This document shows, in pieces, positions 35,195 to 45,979 of a stretch of DNA of 64,000 bases. The notes beneath the pieces are model-generated. The model saw only the letters and a list, made by a program, of their open reading frames with translations, was not told the origin of the DNA and ran no database searches. The stretch covers positions 372,001-436,000 of the forward strand of contig WHVD01000007.1 in assembly GCA_015178975.1 (NCBI GenBank), given 5' to 3'. The position numbers were made by a program, and so were the translations under genes. Source of the stretch: Hysterangium stoloniferum. Lineage: Eukaryota; Basidiomycota; Agaricomycetes; Hysterangiales; Hysterangiaceae. Positions within the stretch are counted from its first letter, which is position 1; each line of letters begins with the position of its first letter.

Positions 35195-36070
35195 CTACTT
35201 ATGACGCACAACATTTCGTAGAATGGCTTCAATATCTGGCAAGGGGGTCGCCAGCTTATATGTGTTAGCATTCTGCTCCCGCTTATCCACTACGGTATGT
35301 ATTCGCAAGGTGCCATCCACCTTTGGAGGTTTAGGAATAATGAGCATAGGACATGCGTTCATTCCCGTGGCTACCCTCCACCTCCCATTCTTGATATACG
35401 TGGTTTTCTTTTCATGCCATAGATCTCTCATTGCTTTGGGGCATTTGGATGGTCTCCATGAGTAAGCTTTGGCGTCATCAATTATTGGAATGGTATGATT
35501 AACAGCCCTTAATGGAGGCAGTGCTGTTGATGCGGTGTCTGGGTCCAGGTCAGCCGCTTCAGCACGTAAATCTGCCCTTAACCTCTCTAACTCATCGTCA
35601 AAAATGTCCGCTACCACAGAACGGAGAGTCTCGATGGTATCTCCTTCCATGGGGAGTGGCAGAGCTGACCCAATGTTGACCCTTGTAGGATTCAACCCCA
35701 TCATAACTTGATGTTGAAATATGAAAGGGGTCCCTAATATCAAGTCGTATGAATCAAGGTTAGCAACATTGAAACACCGAGTACACTTTATATTCTGATA
35801 TGAAAACTCAGCAGTAGCTGAATAATTAATTTTTGATCGTGATCCGTGAACAGCCAACTGGATTGTAAGTGGTTTTACTAGTGGATCCTTGACTACTTGC
35901 AGCTGATCAACTAACGTCATCGACATGAAGTCTGCAAGTGATCCACTATCGATCAGGGCTTTCACCGGTTTGTTCATTGATGAATGCCTCAATGACCACA
36001 GGTTTTGGTAAGCAACGAGTAAAGTCTTTTGGTTGCATTGAGGTACGCTGGACCATTTCAACCCCGTCAT
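35195..36070 (-). pseudogene. gypsy aspartic protease and N-terminal RT
   Basis: A 291-codon frame. The retropepsin active site is ALIDSGSLADFM, with YDLILGTPFIFQHQ closing the fold, as in many basidiomycete chromoviruses. The RT N-terminal region follows (AVNHTIPIIDD, KNGRWRVATGMNACPML, LRIHTVVDKREQN). The frame ends at TAG just before SLIDGKDAYEQIRV, so RT is interrupted. The preceding frame, 35946-36272, overlaps and holds the gag-protease linker. Confidence 0.8.
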
Positions 36071-36296
36071 TTTGCAACTGACTCTTCTTCCTATGTACTA
36101 ACACCTTTTTCGTAGGCATATGAGCAGTGTTGACAAACACAACTGCCCCTGATAAGTCCTCTGTGACTTCTCCCCTGGCCACAATCTGTGGCACGGTCCA
36201 TTTATCATGTTGGAGATGGTCCTTCGTAACCAGGTACGTTACTAATAACTCCCGGTCACGAATCTGATACAATCCTGCAGTGAATCGGATGATAAA

Positions 36297-37605
36297 TCAC
36301 TGTCGCTCCACCCCATTTATATCCGTCAAGATGCCTGTCTTATAATAGACTCGAAAACGAATCTCCAACAACTTACACATTGCCTCCTGGCAATGTTGTC
36401 GAAAAGCTGGCATATCTTCAGTGAACCCGGGTATGTGTTCTTCATACACGGCTTGTATTTTATCCTCTATGGCTTCATCTACCCTGAACACAGACCAGGG
36501 CATAAACAATGGCACATCAGTATTGGACTCATCCTAAATCCGCAAGCCAGACTCTTCTGTATGTACCTGAAACCGAGCTTCAGGGGAAATCCCTTCCTGC
36601 AATGCCTCCCCTGGCGTGAAATACTCTTTCAAAGCGGCCAGGAGGTACTGCCCTGTAGTGGGCCTGTTTTCTCTCATTAGTTCGTCATCCTCTAAAGACC
36701 CACCTTGATCTGTCCCACCCTCCATTAAAATAGCTGTACTAGCCATTTGAGCAATCATCCAGTCCCCACTTAGGAGGGCCTGTTTTGATATCGCCATATA
36801 CAAGTGGGGTCGGAGGCGATCTACTATTTCATATGTCCAGTGACAATGATCAAATATCACCTGAAACCGCTCGGTATGACGCATCCTGGCATCAATGGAC
36901 TCAACATTTGAAAAATACAGACAACACTGATGTTGTATTAGGGTTGCGACAGCAATTCAGTCAGCACAGTTATTGGTAAGTCTTTTCCCAGACCATTCGG
37001 AGTTACTTAATATACTTTGATCCACGCGATACCCAGGTTCCCTACATTCTACCTTTCCAATGTGCAGCAGAGGACACTCCCTCCTGTCTTTCATTGTCAT
37101 CGCCACTGCTCTCCATTTCAAACCACTCTGGAAAAAAGAGCGACTGTGTGCAGATGAGAGGTTTCTCCTTTCGCAGCATCCTCCTGAAGGTCTTTCGAGG
37201 GGCTGCTAGCTCTTCGGGATACAATAGGTTATACTGGTATGTCCAGTTATGAAGAGTAACCGGAGTATGGGGGTATTCATTCATGAGGGGAAACGGCTCT
37301 CTCTCTCTCTCACTTTCAGATGATTCTTTCAAGGCTTCACTACTGGGAGCATGGTCGTGTCCACCAGACGTGGTCATCGAGCAATCAGAGGTTGTGGTCG
37401 ATACCTCTTCCGTCTCGGCATCACGGTCCATCCTTCCCTCTCCCCCCTGATGAGTAGGGAGGATTGGTTTGGGGCCCGTGGCATTCAGAGGCGAAGAAGT
37501 ACTACTCACTGATGCACCGGCCGGATCGTTCAACTGATCAACTACCACCGTTTTTCGAAAAATTTTCTTGCTCCACACGGGGATTGCGCTTCGGACTGTG
37601 CCGTG
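36297..37605 (-). pseudogene. gypsy gag-like region
   Basis: Three frames (37605-37042, 36884-36534, 36515-36297) are colinear on the minus strand upstream of the protease. They are rich in Ser, Glu and Pro at the start and helical later (QYLLAALKEYFTPGEAL, QHCQEAMCKLLEIR), which fits a capsid-type Gag. No CCHC knuckle is visible. The first frame enters repeat B at its N-terminus, so the natural start is missing. Assignment rests mainly on position before the protease. Confidence 0.55.
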
Positions 37606-38160
37606 AGGAAGTCCGGCTATCTGGGATGCTCCAAGGTGTTCCAATCCAGGCGCATTCTAGATTGCCGGGACTTCCCTCCGTAAACCCTCCGGATCAAGTA
37701 CCAATGTACCGATGATTCATTTTCTTCAAGACATCCCGTGTCCGTGGTGCTTCGTCCGACAAAACTCAACTACACATGTGATGACCGACATTCTAGCCAC
37801 TCTCACAGAATATCGGTCATATACATGTGTGTATCCTAATTTAGAACCGTTTTCTATCACGTGGTCATGGAACCTAGATTCCTCGCAGTTACCCATTATA
37901 CCGATCTCCAAAGTGCCTTGCGGTGCTCGTTCGACCTTCTGTTAAATATTTGACATTATGGGAAGGAGGTCCTCTGGCGGTAGGTTGAGGTTTCTAATGG
38001 ATGTATGTAATCCTCCCAACGCCGTCGCTGTACGTTTTAAAGCCACCTTTGTGTATTCCAGAGCGTTGTGCCTCATGGTAGCCGATCCCGTAATTGAACA
38101 TAGATTTTGAAGATTAGACGAATTTGACCAAATAAACGTCGGCATGGATTAATTGTCGCG
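37606..38160 (+). repeat. Repeat B copy beyond the 3' end of family A copy A-9
   Basis: Continuation of the B copy interrupted by the gypsy element. It contains GGATGCTCCAAGG, TCTAGATTGCCGGGACTTCC and a run to ATGGATTAAT at the border with the family A unit. The B-A-C order here is the best-preserved example of the composite unit. Confidence 0.65.
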
Positions 38161-38577
38161 GGTGTTGTTTGCTGTTCTTCAACCGGCTCCATGGTATCCC
38201 AACTAACTGACACGCTGCTTTCTTTGAGACCTCCGAGTGGTATTCTATTTGACGTGATTCTCGTTGATACATCGGATGTGATTCTGGCTACTACCTAGGC
38301 CCACCAATATATGAAACGTGTGAATAGCATCAAAGAGAAGCTTCCACGCACGCAAAGATGGTAAAAGTGACTATATGCGCTCTTTAATTGGCTCAAACTA
38401 TGCAGCTAAATAATTTGGAAATATTGCCAAAAGGCGAGTGAAGAACAGAGTAATAGTACTATCCTTCCTCTCGGTTCGGATAGTATATCGGGTTTATCCA
38501 AGAGAAATTATGCGTGGGGAATGGATGGAACAAGCGCATCGGCAGGCCAGTCATGGTATTCCAAACTGATCTGGATT

Positions 38578-40457
38578 TTAATTAGTTGTTACGCACACAC
38601 GGGTGAAAGGTGTGGCGATAACACAAAGGAAGGAATGAGCCGCAAGGGTTAATCGTTCGAGCTCGGCACAGAGGTATTGATCATTGGTTGAGCCGCCCAT
38701 TGCGTCCCAATGTCGAAGAAGACAAGCGATAATGGGGATGATATTGAGGCTGCGCACTGTGGTACATGCGGATTCGACGTCGGAAGAGGCAGCTAACAGC
38801 TTCAGAGTAACCTCAATTAGTTCCTTGCCTGACCAGAGGAGCCAGAAATTTAGACTTGTGTGTGTCTGCATCAGACTGGGGGGATATTTGAATGGTCATA
38901 TATGAGAGTATGCTTGAAAGTAAAACATTGTCAACATACCTTAGGAGGGGCTCAATGAGCGAGGACACCGCATTCACCTGGTTGATATGATCCGTGGGAA
39001 GCGTGCTGTCGTCGAAGAGGGTTTTCAGGTCGCAGATGTAACACCATATTGAATGGGACGTGACCTCATCCATATGAAGCGTCAAGGACGCTATGTTGAG
39101 ATGTGTGTCCTCCACTACAACATTCAATACATCTCCAGCAAGATCGCGAAGCCAGGCATCTTGGTGCATGCAGCACACGAGAAGCTGTATATGAGAGCCA
39201 TACAGCGAATGTCGGTGTGGATAATTCTGTCTGTTATGGCTTTGGTGAGCAGGATGAAATGATGTGATCTCGCGACGCACGGTTGTACCCAGAATTCAAT
39301 GCAACCTCTGATCGCAGTGAGCTCCTCTACAAACATTTGGCGCACTTGGCAGATGTTTTCTACAATATTGCGAAGGTTCCCGAGGAGGACGGTCGGCTGA
39401 GAAAAGGATGATAAATATCCGGCGATTTGTAGAATGAATGTCGATGCAACCTCATCCAGATTGGTGTGTAGCGGTGATTTCATAATAGCATTGTAAAGCG
39501 GTGACGTCATTGTCGTCGATGCCAGATCTACATCTGACGATCGAACGCCAGGACACCAGTAGAAGGCCGAACCCAAATTTGCCATAAGCTTGGCAGTGTG
39601 TCCTCCGTTCCCCCGCTGTATGACACTTGAATACCCGAGCCGCTCCAGGACTACCCACGCCTGTTCTCGAATTCGACGGGGGTAAACGGGTCTATAAATA
39701 CGTGAATAGTTTTACGTGTATTCAATGATTGGCTCTGAAGTATTCCCACCTCATTAAGTCAATAGTCTCTTGAATTACTATTCCGAGTCTCGGCAGAGTG
39801 AGATGCTTGTGTATGAATTTGTTGAAGGTCCTGTTGTCTCCATATGCCATTCGCTTGTATATCATCAACTTTGCCATCAGTGAAGCTTTCTTTGCGTTGA
39901 AAAGCACATTCATCCCAACCCTTTCCAAACCGACTCCACAATAATACCCGGGGCTAATTTCAACACTTGAAGATCTCGATGAGCCCCCATACGGTGAGAG
40001 CACTCCCCAGTCCACGTCATGACTGTAATATGGACTGAGGCTGGATGTGCCTTTGGTTAATCTACATCGCATAGTAATAATAGTCGGTGGATCATGACAA
40101 TTCGTCTCTCCTAGCCACTGAAAGCGTCCAGTTTTTCAACAGTATGCATTAAAGGCTATCCAATTTGCGCACCCATGCCTCAGCCCAAACTTCCACATCT
40201 TCTGCAGAGAGTCGTATATGCTGGTCGTCGTTGGGACCTCGAAAACACACACCGTGCCCATGTTCGATACAGCTCCATTGGTCTCGAAGCTTTACCTGGA
40301 ATCTTTCCCTTATCGCCGCGTCAATTCTCTCATCCCGTCCTCCTGAGCTCAATTCAGCTGGGGAGACCAAAGGTTGTAGACACTCCACCTCGTGTAAGAG
40401 GCTTTCAGCCCGTACGAAATCGTGGCTGCTCAGAGTCGTTTCGTTTGAAGTGGACAT
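38578..40457 (-). CDS. Family A gene, best-preserved copy (A-9): five exons, 532 aa, function unknown
   Basis: Minus strand; exons 40457-40173, 40117-39750, 39691-39289, 39184-38940, 38875-38578. Introns of 55, 58, 104 and 64 nt all have GT...AG. All exon phases agree and no internal stop occurs. The start is the ATG at 40457 in ACCAATGTC context; an open in-frame extension exists upstream. Residues 45-75 hold a Cys/His cluster (WSCIEHGHGVCF) followed by DDQHIRLSAEDVEVWAEAW. Residues about 125-220 are conserved (YYCGVGLERVGMNVLF, LGIVIQETIDLM). The C-terminal half is helix-rich and ARM/HEAT-like (DAWLRDLAGDVLNVVVED, SACTTVRSLNIIPIIACLL). Compared with A-13 it stops about 30 residues early through one TCA-to-TAA-type change. 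I do not recognise the family. It could be a host multigene family or a gene carried by an uncharacterised element. Confidence 0.6.
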
Positions 40458-41010
40458 TGGTGGGTAGCAGGTTCTTGTGATACCGGAAGTGGATGCTGCG
40501 CTTTTAACGTGCATCTATCAGGCGCAATCATTTCAACGCATACCATTGTGGCTGTGCTTTATACAGGATACCCAGCGTTTGATCCCTTCCCTTGAAACAA
40601 CTTGAGGCCCTCAACTTCCTTCATGTATCCACGCTCCAGGATACTCTCAAGTTCACTCACTTGTACCCTAATCCCTTGCTCTTCAACAGATCGTCTACGG
40701 CAGAGTGCACATATGGCACCGACGAATAGTTTGATGAGCTTTCACCGCATAATGTGGCAACTTACGACTTCTTGAGCGCTAGATTTTTGGGCAATTCAGC
40801 CTTTACGTTAGTTGAGAAGTGACGTCTCCATTCATAGAATATTGAAATGCATTCAATGTTATCCATGACAGTGCTTCTCACGTACAGCCTCGCACACTTC
40901 CCACTAGGGTTATATTCAACGGAAACCTCCGCTTCGTGTCCAATTCTTTCAGAATTCGAACAAGCATCCCATTTTTATAATTCTTTACTTTACTTCGCTT
41001 AATTGGCGTC

Positions 41011-41300
41011 CGTTGAGTAAGAGAGAACACCGCATATACTTCTATATGCATTAGGGACTATTGAATCCGAAATTAGGCAAATGTATATTCCCTTTGCCCC
41101 CATCACATCCTCTGTACTAATCACAGTCACATCGACCGTCACAAACATAGATATCGGGCGTCAATTATAGCTTTTCCTCAGTCCGTTATACTACGAATAT
41201 ACGAGACTGAGGTGAGCTGTCTATTTATCAAATAGACCATTTCCTTAATACTACAAATATACGAGACTGAGAACTACATTCTAGGGTATCATATTCAACA
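41011..41300. mobile_element. Solo LTR (290 bp), copia-like, with hairpin
   Basis: It begins CGTTGAG (probably TGTTGAG with a changed first base) and ends TTCAACA. It is flanked by a perfect 5 bp target duplication, GCGTC (41006-41010 and 41301-41305). It contains the hairpin CCTCAGTC...GACTGAGG (41176-41212) and a second, degenerate copy of the same motif about 65 bp on. The same paired hairpins occur in the LTR at 56475-56832, identifying one LTR family. Confidence 0.8.
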
Positions 41301-41479
41301 GCGTCGGCCGTGAACATGCCTGTTGTTGGTGACTCCATTGGGTTTTCATTAACAACTTGTGAATGTACATAATCTATGTTCAGGCATATATGCACTTGTA
41401 TTAGTCTTACCCGATCCTGCTGAGTGGAGAAATTCACCCCGGGCTGAGGTTACTTATCAAGGACTTGTTTGTGTGATGC

Positions 41480-42020
41480 GGCAATGCGGAGCTCGTCTGG
41501 TTTGTAATGGTTCAGCATACTCGCTATGCTTTGCATGACCTTTTCCTGCCACCATGTCGACCTCTACGACGCCTCCCATTCCATTGTCCCCTGGAACTTC
41601 ACAATGTTGTTGTAGTAATCTTTATTCCTTACCACTATAGTGATTCGGTATCATATCCGGGTTCGTTACCTCAGTTGAACCTTTCCATGTCAAGGTTTTT
41701 CAAGAATCTGGATTCAGGATCAATGAGTAGTGTGACTCCCTATGAATTTCTATGCTCACATCTGTGGTGCCTCCTTAGCTAGAACCATTTTGTGGGCTAA
41801 CTTACCACCAGAATATTTGATCGAAGGGGCAGAAACCCTCATGGTATATTATTCCTGGAGCTTTCTTCTCAAAGTTATATCATACTTCTCCTTGCAGCAT
41901 TTTCAAACCCACTATCCCTACACTATCTATCCAAGGAATAATTAAAGCTTCATTTGTGAATTCATCTGGCGATCATCTCTTCTCCTCATTAACAACTTTA
42001 TTTCCACAAAGGTTTATTTC
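41480..42020 (+). repeat. Repeat C copy
   Basis: Inverted relative to the copy at 1090-1645 and collinear with 10195-10440. It lies just outside the 5' flank of A-9. A frame at 41507-41782 parallels the one in the first copy (IFIPYHYSDSVSYPG against IFIPSHCSDFLSYPG), hinting at an ancient coding origin, but stops and frameshifts are present and no domain is recognised. Confidence 0.55.
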
Positions 42021-42194
42021 TTCCCAAGTTTCTGAACCCCTGTTCTGGGTTCTTCACGCAGAGATCCAAGTTGAACTGACTTGACTTGAATTGATGCTAC
42101 GGAATACCTTCTGTTAGGATTTACACATGCAGGCCTGCTCAGCTTCGCTACCCAGAAGATATTTTCACTGATATTCCACCTATTGATCCCAACT

Positions 42195-44012
42195 TTGGAC
42201 ATAGATTTATGCCTGAACATGGGAGTCCGTTGCCACATAAATCTATGATGAGATCTCTGATCTCCCTCACTTGTGAATAATTCCTAGCTAAATCTCAGTA
42301 ATTCCAGTACCTCCTACCGGTCACCAGCAACTCGCTCGGTCTGGTCCCCTATCCCCTGCAGTGCCTGCCGCTGATGCTGCGTGGCCGAGTTGCCTCGGCT
42401 ACTGACCTCTGGTGCTGTGGCCCGCCCAGGGCACCCCTCCCCAATGCCCGCCCCCTCGTCACCACCGCCGCCACTACCGCATTTCTCAACCAGTTTGCTT
42501 CACTTTTTTTTCACTTTTTTTTTTTTCGTGTTATTATAACTATTCTTGTGCCTGATTTTAGTGTATTGTAATACACATTACGAATCATTCATGATTGGCC
42601 TTTTTGGCTTTCACGCAATACTGCATGAACATGTGACAGAACTATGTATAGCTCTGTCACGTGTGAGAGAGGGTACCCAGCTATGCTCAGTTCTCCCACC
42701 AGGCAATCCTCCAAAGAAGACCGTCAGAGGTTCACCAACCTGACTAAGGCCCGCATACTAGCTAGGTCATCATCCCATATTATCATTTTTACAGATGGGT
42801 TGCGAAAGCAATCCGAGGGCCACAAACAGACAGGATGCAGTTTCTCAGCAGTTTACTGCAATGTGGAGGTTGCCTCAGGTTAGTAGGGTCTCAGCCGCAG
42901 AGCTAGCGTCTTCGATGCAGAGATGCTCACTCTTGCAGGTGCTGCTGCCCACCTCACCAGCATCATTGACCATTTGGGTAGTAAGCCATGTAGTCGGTGC
43001 GGTCAGTTGACAACCAGGCTGCTATATCTTCCATATTTGACCTGTCCCCACATCCAGCCCAGCTCTTTTCAGCACTCTTTTGCAACACGTTGATTTTTAC
43101 TGTCCTCCCACTGTTGCACCGCTATCAAAGTATCCTGGGTCCCGGGACATGTAGGTATTCAGGGTAATGAATGTGCTGACAAGCTAGCTAATCAGGCCAC
43201 GACTGCCAAGTCAGTAATACACTCAACCCTGACCTGGGCCCAGCAGATGGCCAAAGTCACTGCAGTCAAAGAATGGGGCAAAGAGTGGGCAGCCAAGCCA
43301 TACACTGATGCATCAGCCCTCGCCCTTACTGGACCACCCTCAGTCAGACTCTCTGCTATTCACAAGAATCTTTCCGGCTTTCACGCACAGCACACCCACC
43401 TCATACAAGCAATCACCAGGCATGGTTTCTTTAGGGAGTACTATAGTCACTTTTTCCCCCAGTGTATCTACTGCATGCCCCTGTGGATCTGCACCTCTCC
43501 AAATGCGTGAACATATCCTAATGAGCTGTCCCCTTTACGAGCCATTCCTGCTGGGCACCAAGTCTGGGCTCAGAGCAGTCGCTAAGTTTATTTGCCAAAC
43601 CTCAGCCTTTGCCCAACAACCCAGCTGACCTCTGAACCAATCTGCGACACCACCGAACACTCATGCTGACCCGCAGCCCTATGAACCCCCTTAGAGTCAC
43701 CTCTATGATGACGCCATATCCCTTGCTCACCCCGCACCTCTCTCACAATCTCTTCATAACAGATCCCAAGTGATATGGCCACTGTATATATCCTTCCCTC
43801 AGTTTCTCTCCCCCCCAACTAATTGAATCTACATGCCAATTCCCCCACTGCACCAATCCTGACTCAAGCCCCCTAAAATCCATTGTAGACATATAGCTCA
43901 CTCAGAACTCTGTACTCCCATAGCATAGCTCTATTGGGGGCCCTCAAGCCCTGGCCGCAGTTAGTCTTTGTTATTTGAAGCAGGATACAAATGTAATTAA
44001 AAAAATAAAAAA
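42195..44012 (+). mobile_element. RNase-H-bearing (LINE-like) element, copy H-1
   Basis: It starts with a hairpin of 12 bp arms (CATAGATTTATG...CATAAATCTATG, 42199-42246). About 440 bp of non-coding sequence with T-runs and two more hairpins follow (42559-42574; 42633-42663). From 42690 there is RNase H-coding sequence, then a 3' region ending near an A-rich tail (about 44000). The first 700 bp or so recurs inverted at 45980-47815. The RNase H type and the A-rich end suggest a 5'-deleted LINE, but no reverse transcriptase is present. The stretch 43631-44012 looks like a 3' untranslated region. Confidence 0.65.
42690..43630 (+). pseudogene. LINE-type RNase H and C-terminal zinc-knuckle remnant
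   Basis: Frames in series give the first acidic motif HIIIFTDGLRKQ (catalytic FTDGS region), a glutamate helix (VSAAELASSM), and the diagnostic WVPGHVGIQGNECADKLANQA of non-LTR retrotransposon RNase H. Further on there is CPCGSAPLQMREHILMSCPLY, the Cys/His pattern found at the C-terminus of many fungal LINE ORF2 proteins. At least two frameshifts and a stop separate the parts, so no enzyme is made. RT and endonuclease domains expected upstream are missing. Confidence 0.8.
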
Positions 44013-44289
44013 TACAAGTTTTGTCATGTGTTCATGCAGATCAATACGAAGCACACCTGCTGTGTCTTCAGTCTTACAAGTTCTATTTCACCTTCATGCC
44101 ACACAACACAAAGCGCTTGTGTTTAATTTCGATGTATTTAATGCAGAACTAATTCTCTGTAAATAGCTCAATAATTCCTTTATGTAGACCAATGTATGTA
44201 GTTCAACTACTGTAGCTATACCATTGACTGGATATGTCGTGTTCAATGGTTGAATGTGCACCGAATGTGACAACCACAACACATCTATT

Positions 44290-44563
44290 AACATACCACC
44301 CGAGAATCACTATCACTCAATATTTGCCTGTCCTGTCTCGAAGGAGCAGTCAACAGAAGCTAATCCCCCCATGATGATGGGTTGTGGACATGTCGTTAAC
44401 AAAGACAGCCTGGAGAAACTCAAGAAAGTAGTTGGGTGAGTGGTCCATAATTAATAATTTATGTCATATTAATTGACTCTGCGAACGATGTCCAATTCGT
44501 GTCAAGTCTCCATACTGCCCGGCTGAGTCCTTCACTAGCAGTTCATTACGGGCACATTTCTGA
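44290..44563 (+). pseudogene. RMD5/GID2-like RING protein, C-terminal fragment
   Basis: A frame reads [19 protein letters not shown] followed by [20 protein letters not shown], the hallmark of the RMD5/GID-type RING domain of the CTLH/GID E3 ubiquitin ligase, which marks gluconeogenic enzymes and other proteins for degradation. A donor (GTGAGTGG) at 44436 leads to a last exon reading RVKSPYCPAESF and a stop at 44563. The family has Cys where this has Ser (KCPYCP), so a zinc ligand is lost. The second-exon acceptor is also not evident. The N-terminal LisH/CTLH parts are absent. It is a decayed remnant of a host gene, not a working one. Confidence 0.75.
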
Positions 44564-44702
44564 ACATTATTTCTTACTCGAAGCAATCCTCATTTTGAAT
44601 CGCAAGTGTTTCCCGTGTAGTATACAGTATCATTTGTATCATTTGTACGTAGTGGAGACAGCCATATATATATGTGATTGAAATGCAAAAAGAGAACTTT
44701 CC

Positions 44703-45560
44703 TTAATTGCCAATCTCAGACTGCCAAGTGTGCTTTCTCAAATCCATTTCGGCCCATTTGGTCTAATCGACTATCAATTAGGCAACTGGCCTCAAGGGAT
44801 GAAATGTACAGTCAATCAAAGTCTTCTGAATTTCTTCTTTCGTAGTCATAACTAGTCCGGTATTCCAATGTCTTTGTAGTCAAACAAAGTGTCATGAACT
44901 TACCGAAAGGCCCATATTGAAAGACCATTTGGTCTAGCGATTCACCAGCAATCTCATCAGATCATTGCATGAGGTCAAATTTCTCTGTTTGACATACGAG
45001 GACAGCTTCAGTTTCATCTTCGGTAGCTTGAAGGGCTACACCTGTTTCATTTTGTCCTGAGGAAAGCACCAGTGTGTGAAATGGGCCTCCTTCAATGAAC
45101 TAGATCCCACGTTTACTATGAGGTTACCTTTCATGGCTGCAAATAGATTTTTGTGTGACGATGCTTTCAGCAGTAATGAACAACCTACTGTAGATAAATG
45201 CTGTCCATCCGACAGCTATGTATGCAGATGTGTGAGAGATGGCATGTGCAATACTATTGAACTCATGGATATCTTGGAACATCGAACCTACTTTCCTAAA
45301 TTTGATATGGAAGTACCAGCAACTGCCTTGGGGGTGAACAGGAGAATCAACACTGTGACTTTTGCCACTGATGACCTTGATTTCAATGGGTCCTTCGGGC
45401 CCTTCTGAGAAAGCACTGGGGATTCTAAAAAAGCTTTGATTAGAAGGAAGGTTGTATATCTAACGAATGATCGATGTACTCTGAAGGTCCAAGTTCTTGA
45501 TAAGTGGTTCCTTTTCTGAAAGTTTCAGCAGGTATCTCTTTCAGACTCAGAAACGCATTC
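44703..45560 (-). pseudogene. Pirin-like gene remnant
   Basis: On the minus strand: EGPEGPIEIKVISGKSH and SPVHPQGSCWYFHIKF (from about 45410), VGWTAFIY (about 45220), LVLSSGQNETGVALQATEDE (about 45070), AGESLDQMVFQYGPF (about 44950). After an intron (G|GTAAGTTC) comes VMTTKEEIQKTLID, then RNGFEKAH and TWQSEIGN with stop at 44703. These are successive blocks of pirin, a cupin-fold nuclear protein. Defects: an in-frame stop after EKFDLMQ and a one-base frameshift before TWQSEIG; the N-terminal part (HKMM...EIPAETF, about 45540) is poorly preserved. It converges on the RMD5-like fragment 140 bp away. The plus-strand open frame at 45076-45408 is its shadow. Confidence 0.75.
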
Positions 45561-45979
45561 ACCATCATTTTGTGCTGTGACAGTATAATTGATTTGAACT
45601 TTCCCTAAATTATACTCAAAATTACCTCTTTGGGTAGGTCAATCTAGCAGCCGTAAGAGCTCAATAATTTAATCAACAACTCTGAAATAGCGGGCTCACC
45701 CATAACTGAAGACCCTGGGGATCCGGGATTCCGGGCCCACGTACAGGCATCTCTGCATGTATGACTGTATTGAAATACTGAAATAAAATTGTTTTGTGGA
45801 TGCATTGTATGAATGTGACTTACTCCCGTGGCCCTTCATAACACGAGTATCAGCCTTGTCAGCATGCAAAAGCTCCAAATCAACTGACAGCACACATCCA
45901 TTGAACTCCCCCAGTCACTATTTCACCGCGATGCCCTGCTAAATCTTCCTGACGAGAAGAACTGTGGGCCATGTATGTC
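45561..45979. other. Spacer without recognised feature
   Basis: No gene, LTR terminus or known repeat is recognised between the pirin remnant and the inverted RNase H element. Some short frames exist on both strands without recognisable motifs. Confidence 0.5.

Larger units (their letters stand above)
30838..37605 (-). mobile_element. Ty3/gypsy chromovirus, long copy (gag-pol-3' LTR)
   Basis: Read on the minus strand: gag-like sequence (about 37605-36300), aspartic protease, reverse transcriptase, RNase H, zinc-finger and DDE integrase, a chromodomain-like tail, a polypurine tract and a 3' LTR (31116-30838). No 5' LTR was found; the gag frame runs straight into repeat B at about 37605, so the 5' end is truncated. 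The order PR-RT-RH-IN with a C-terminal chromodomain is that of chromoviruses, the main fungal Ty3/gypsy lineage. The copy is dead: it has stops at several positions in pol, a one-base deletion in the integrase and a 305 bp tandem duplication in RT. Confidence 0.9.
38165..41470 (-). repeat. Family A unit around copy A-9
   Basis: The 3' flank (38165-38550) has the conserved TGACACGCTGCTT, GAGACCTCCGAGTGGTAT and GACTATATGCGCTC words. The 5' flank (40480-41470) has the conserved CATAATGTGGCAACTT, CAGTGCTTCTCA and CAATTCTTTCAGAATTC words and is interrupted by a solo LTR at 41011-41300. Repeat B abuts the 3' end and repeat C the 5' end. In other copies a frame with WLPYVRFAVGALLKSK-type sequence occurs in the 5' flank and may be an additional exon; here it contains stops. 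Confidence 0.7.

Noticed and set aside
42480-42530. T-run as a Pol III terminator or poly(A) complement of an inserted retroposon
   Set aside because: The T-rich stretch lies inside a longer block present in both H copies, so it is part of the element. No Pol III box A/B was found nearby.
45076-45408. 110-codon plus-strand open frame
   Set aside because: It lies antisense to clear pirin blocks on the minus strand and has no motif of its own.
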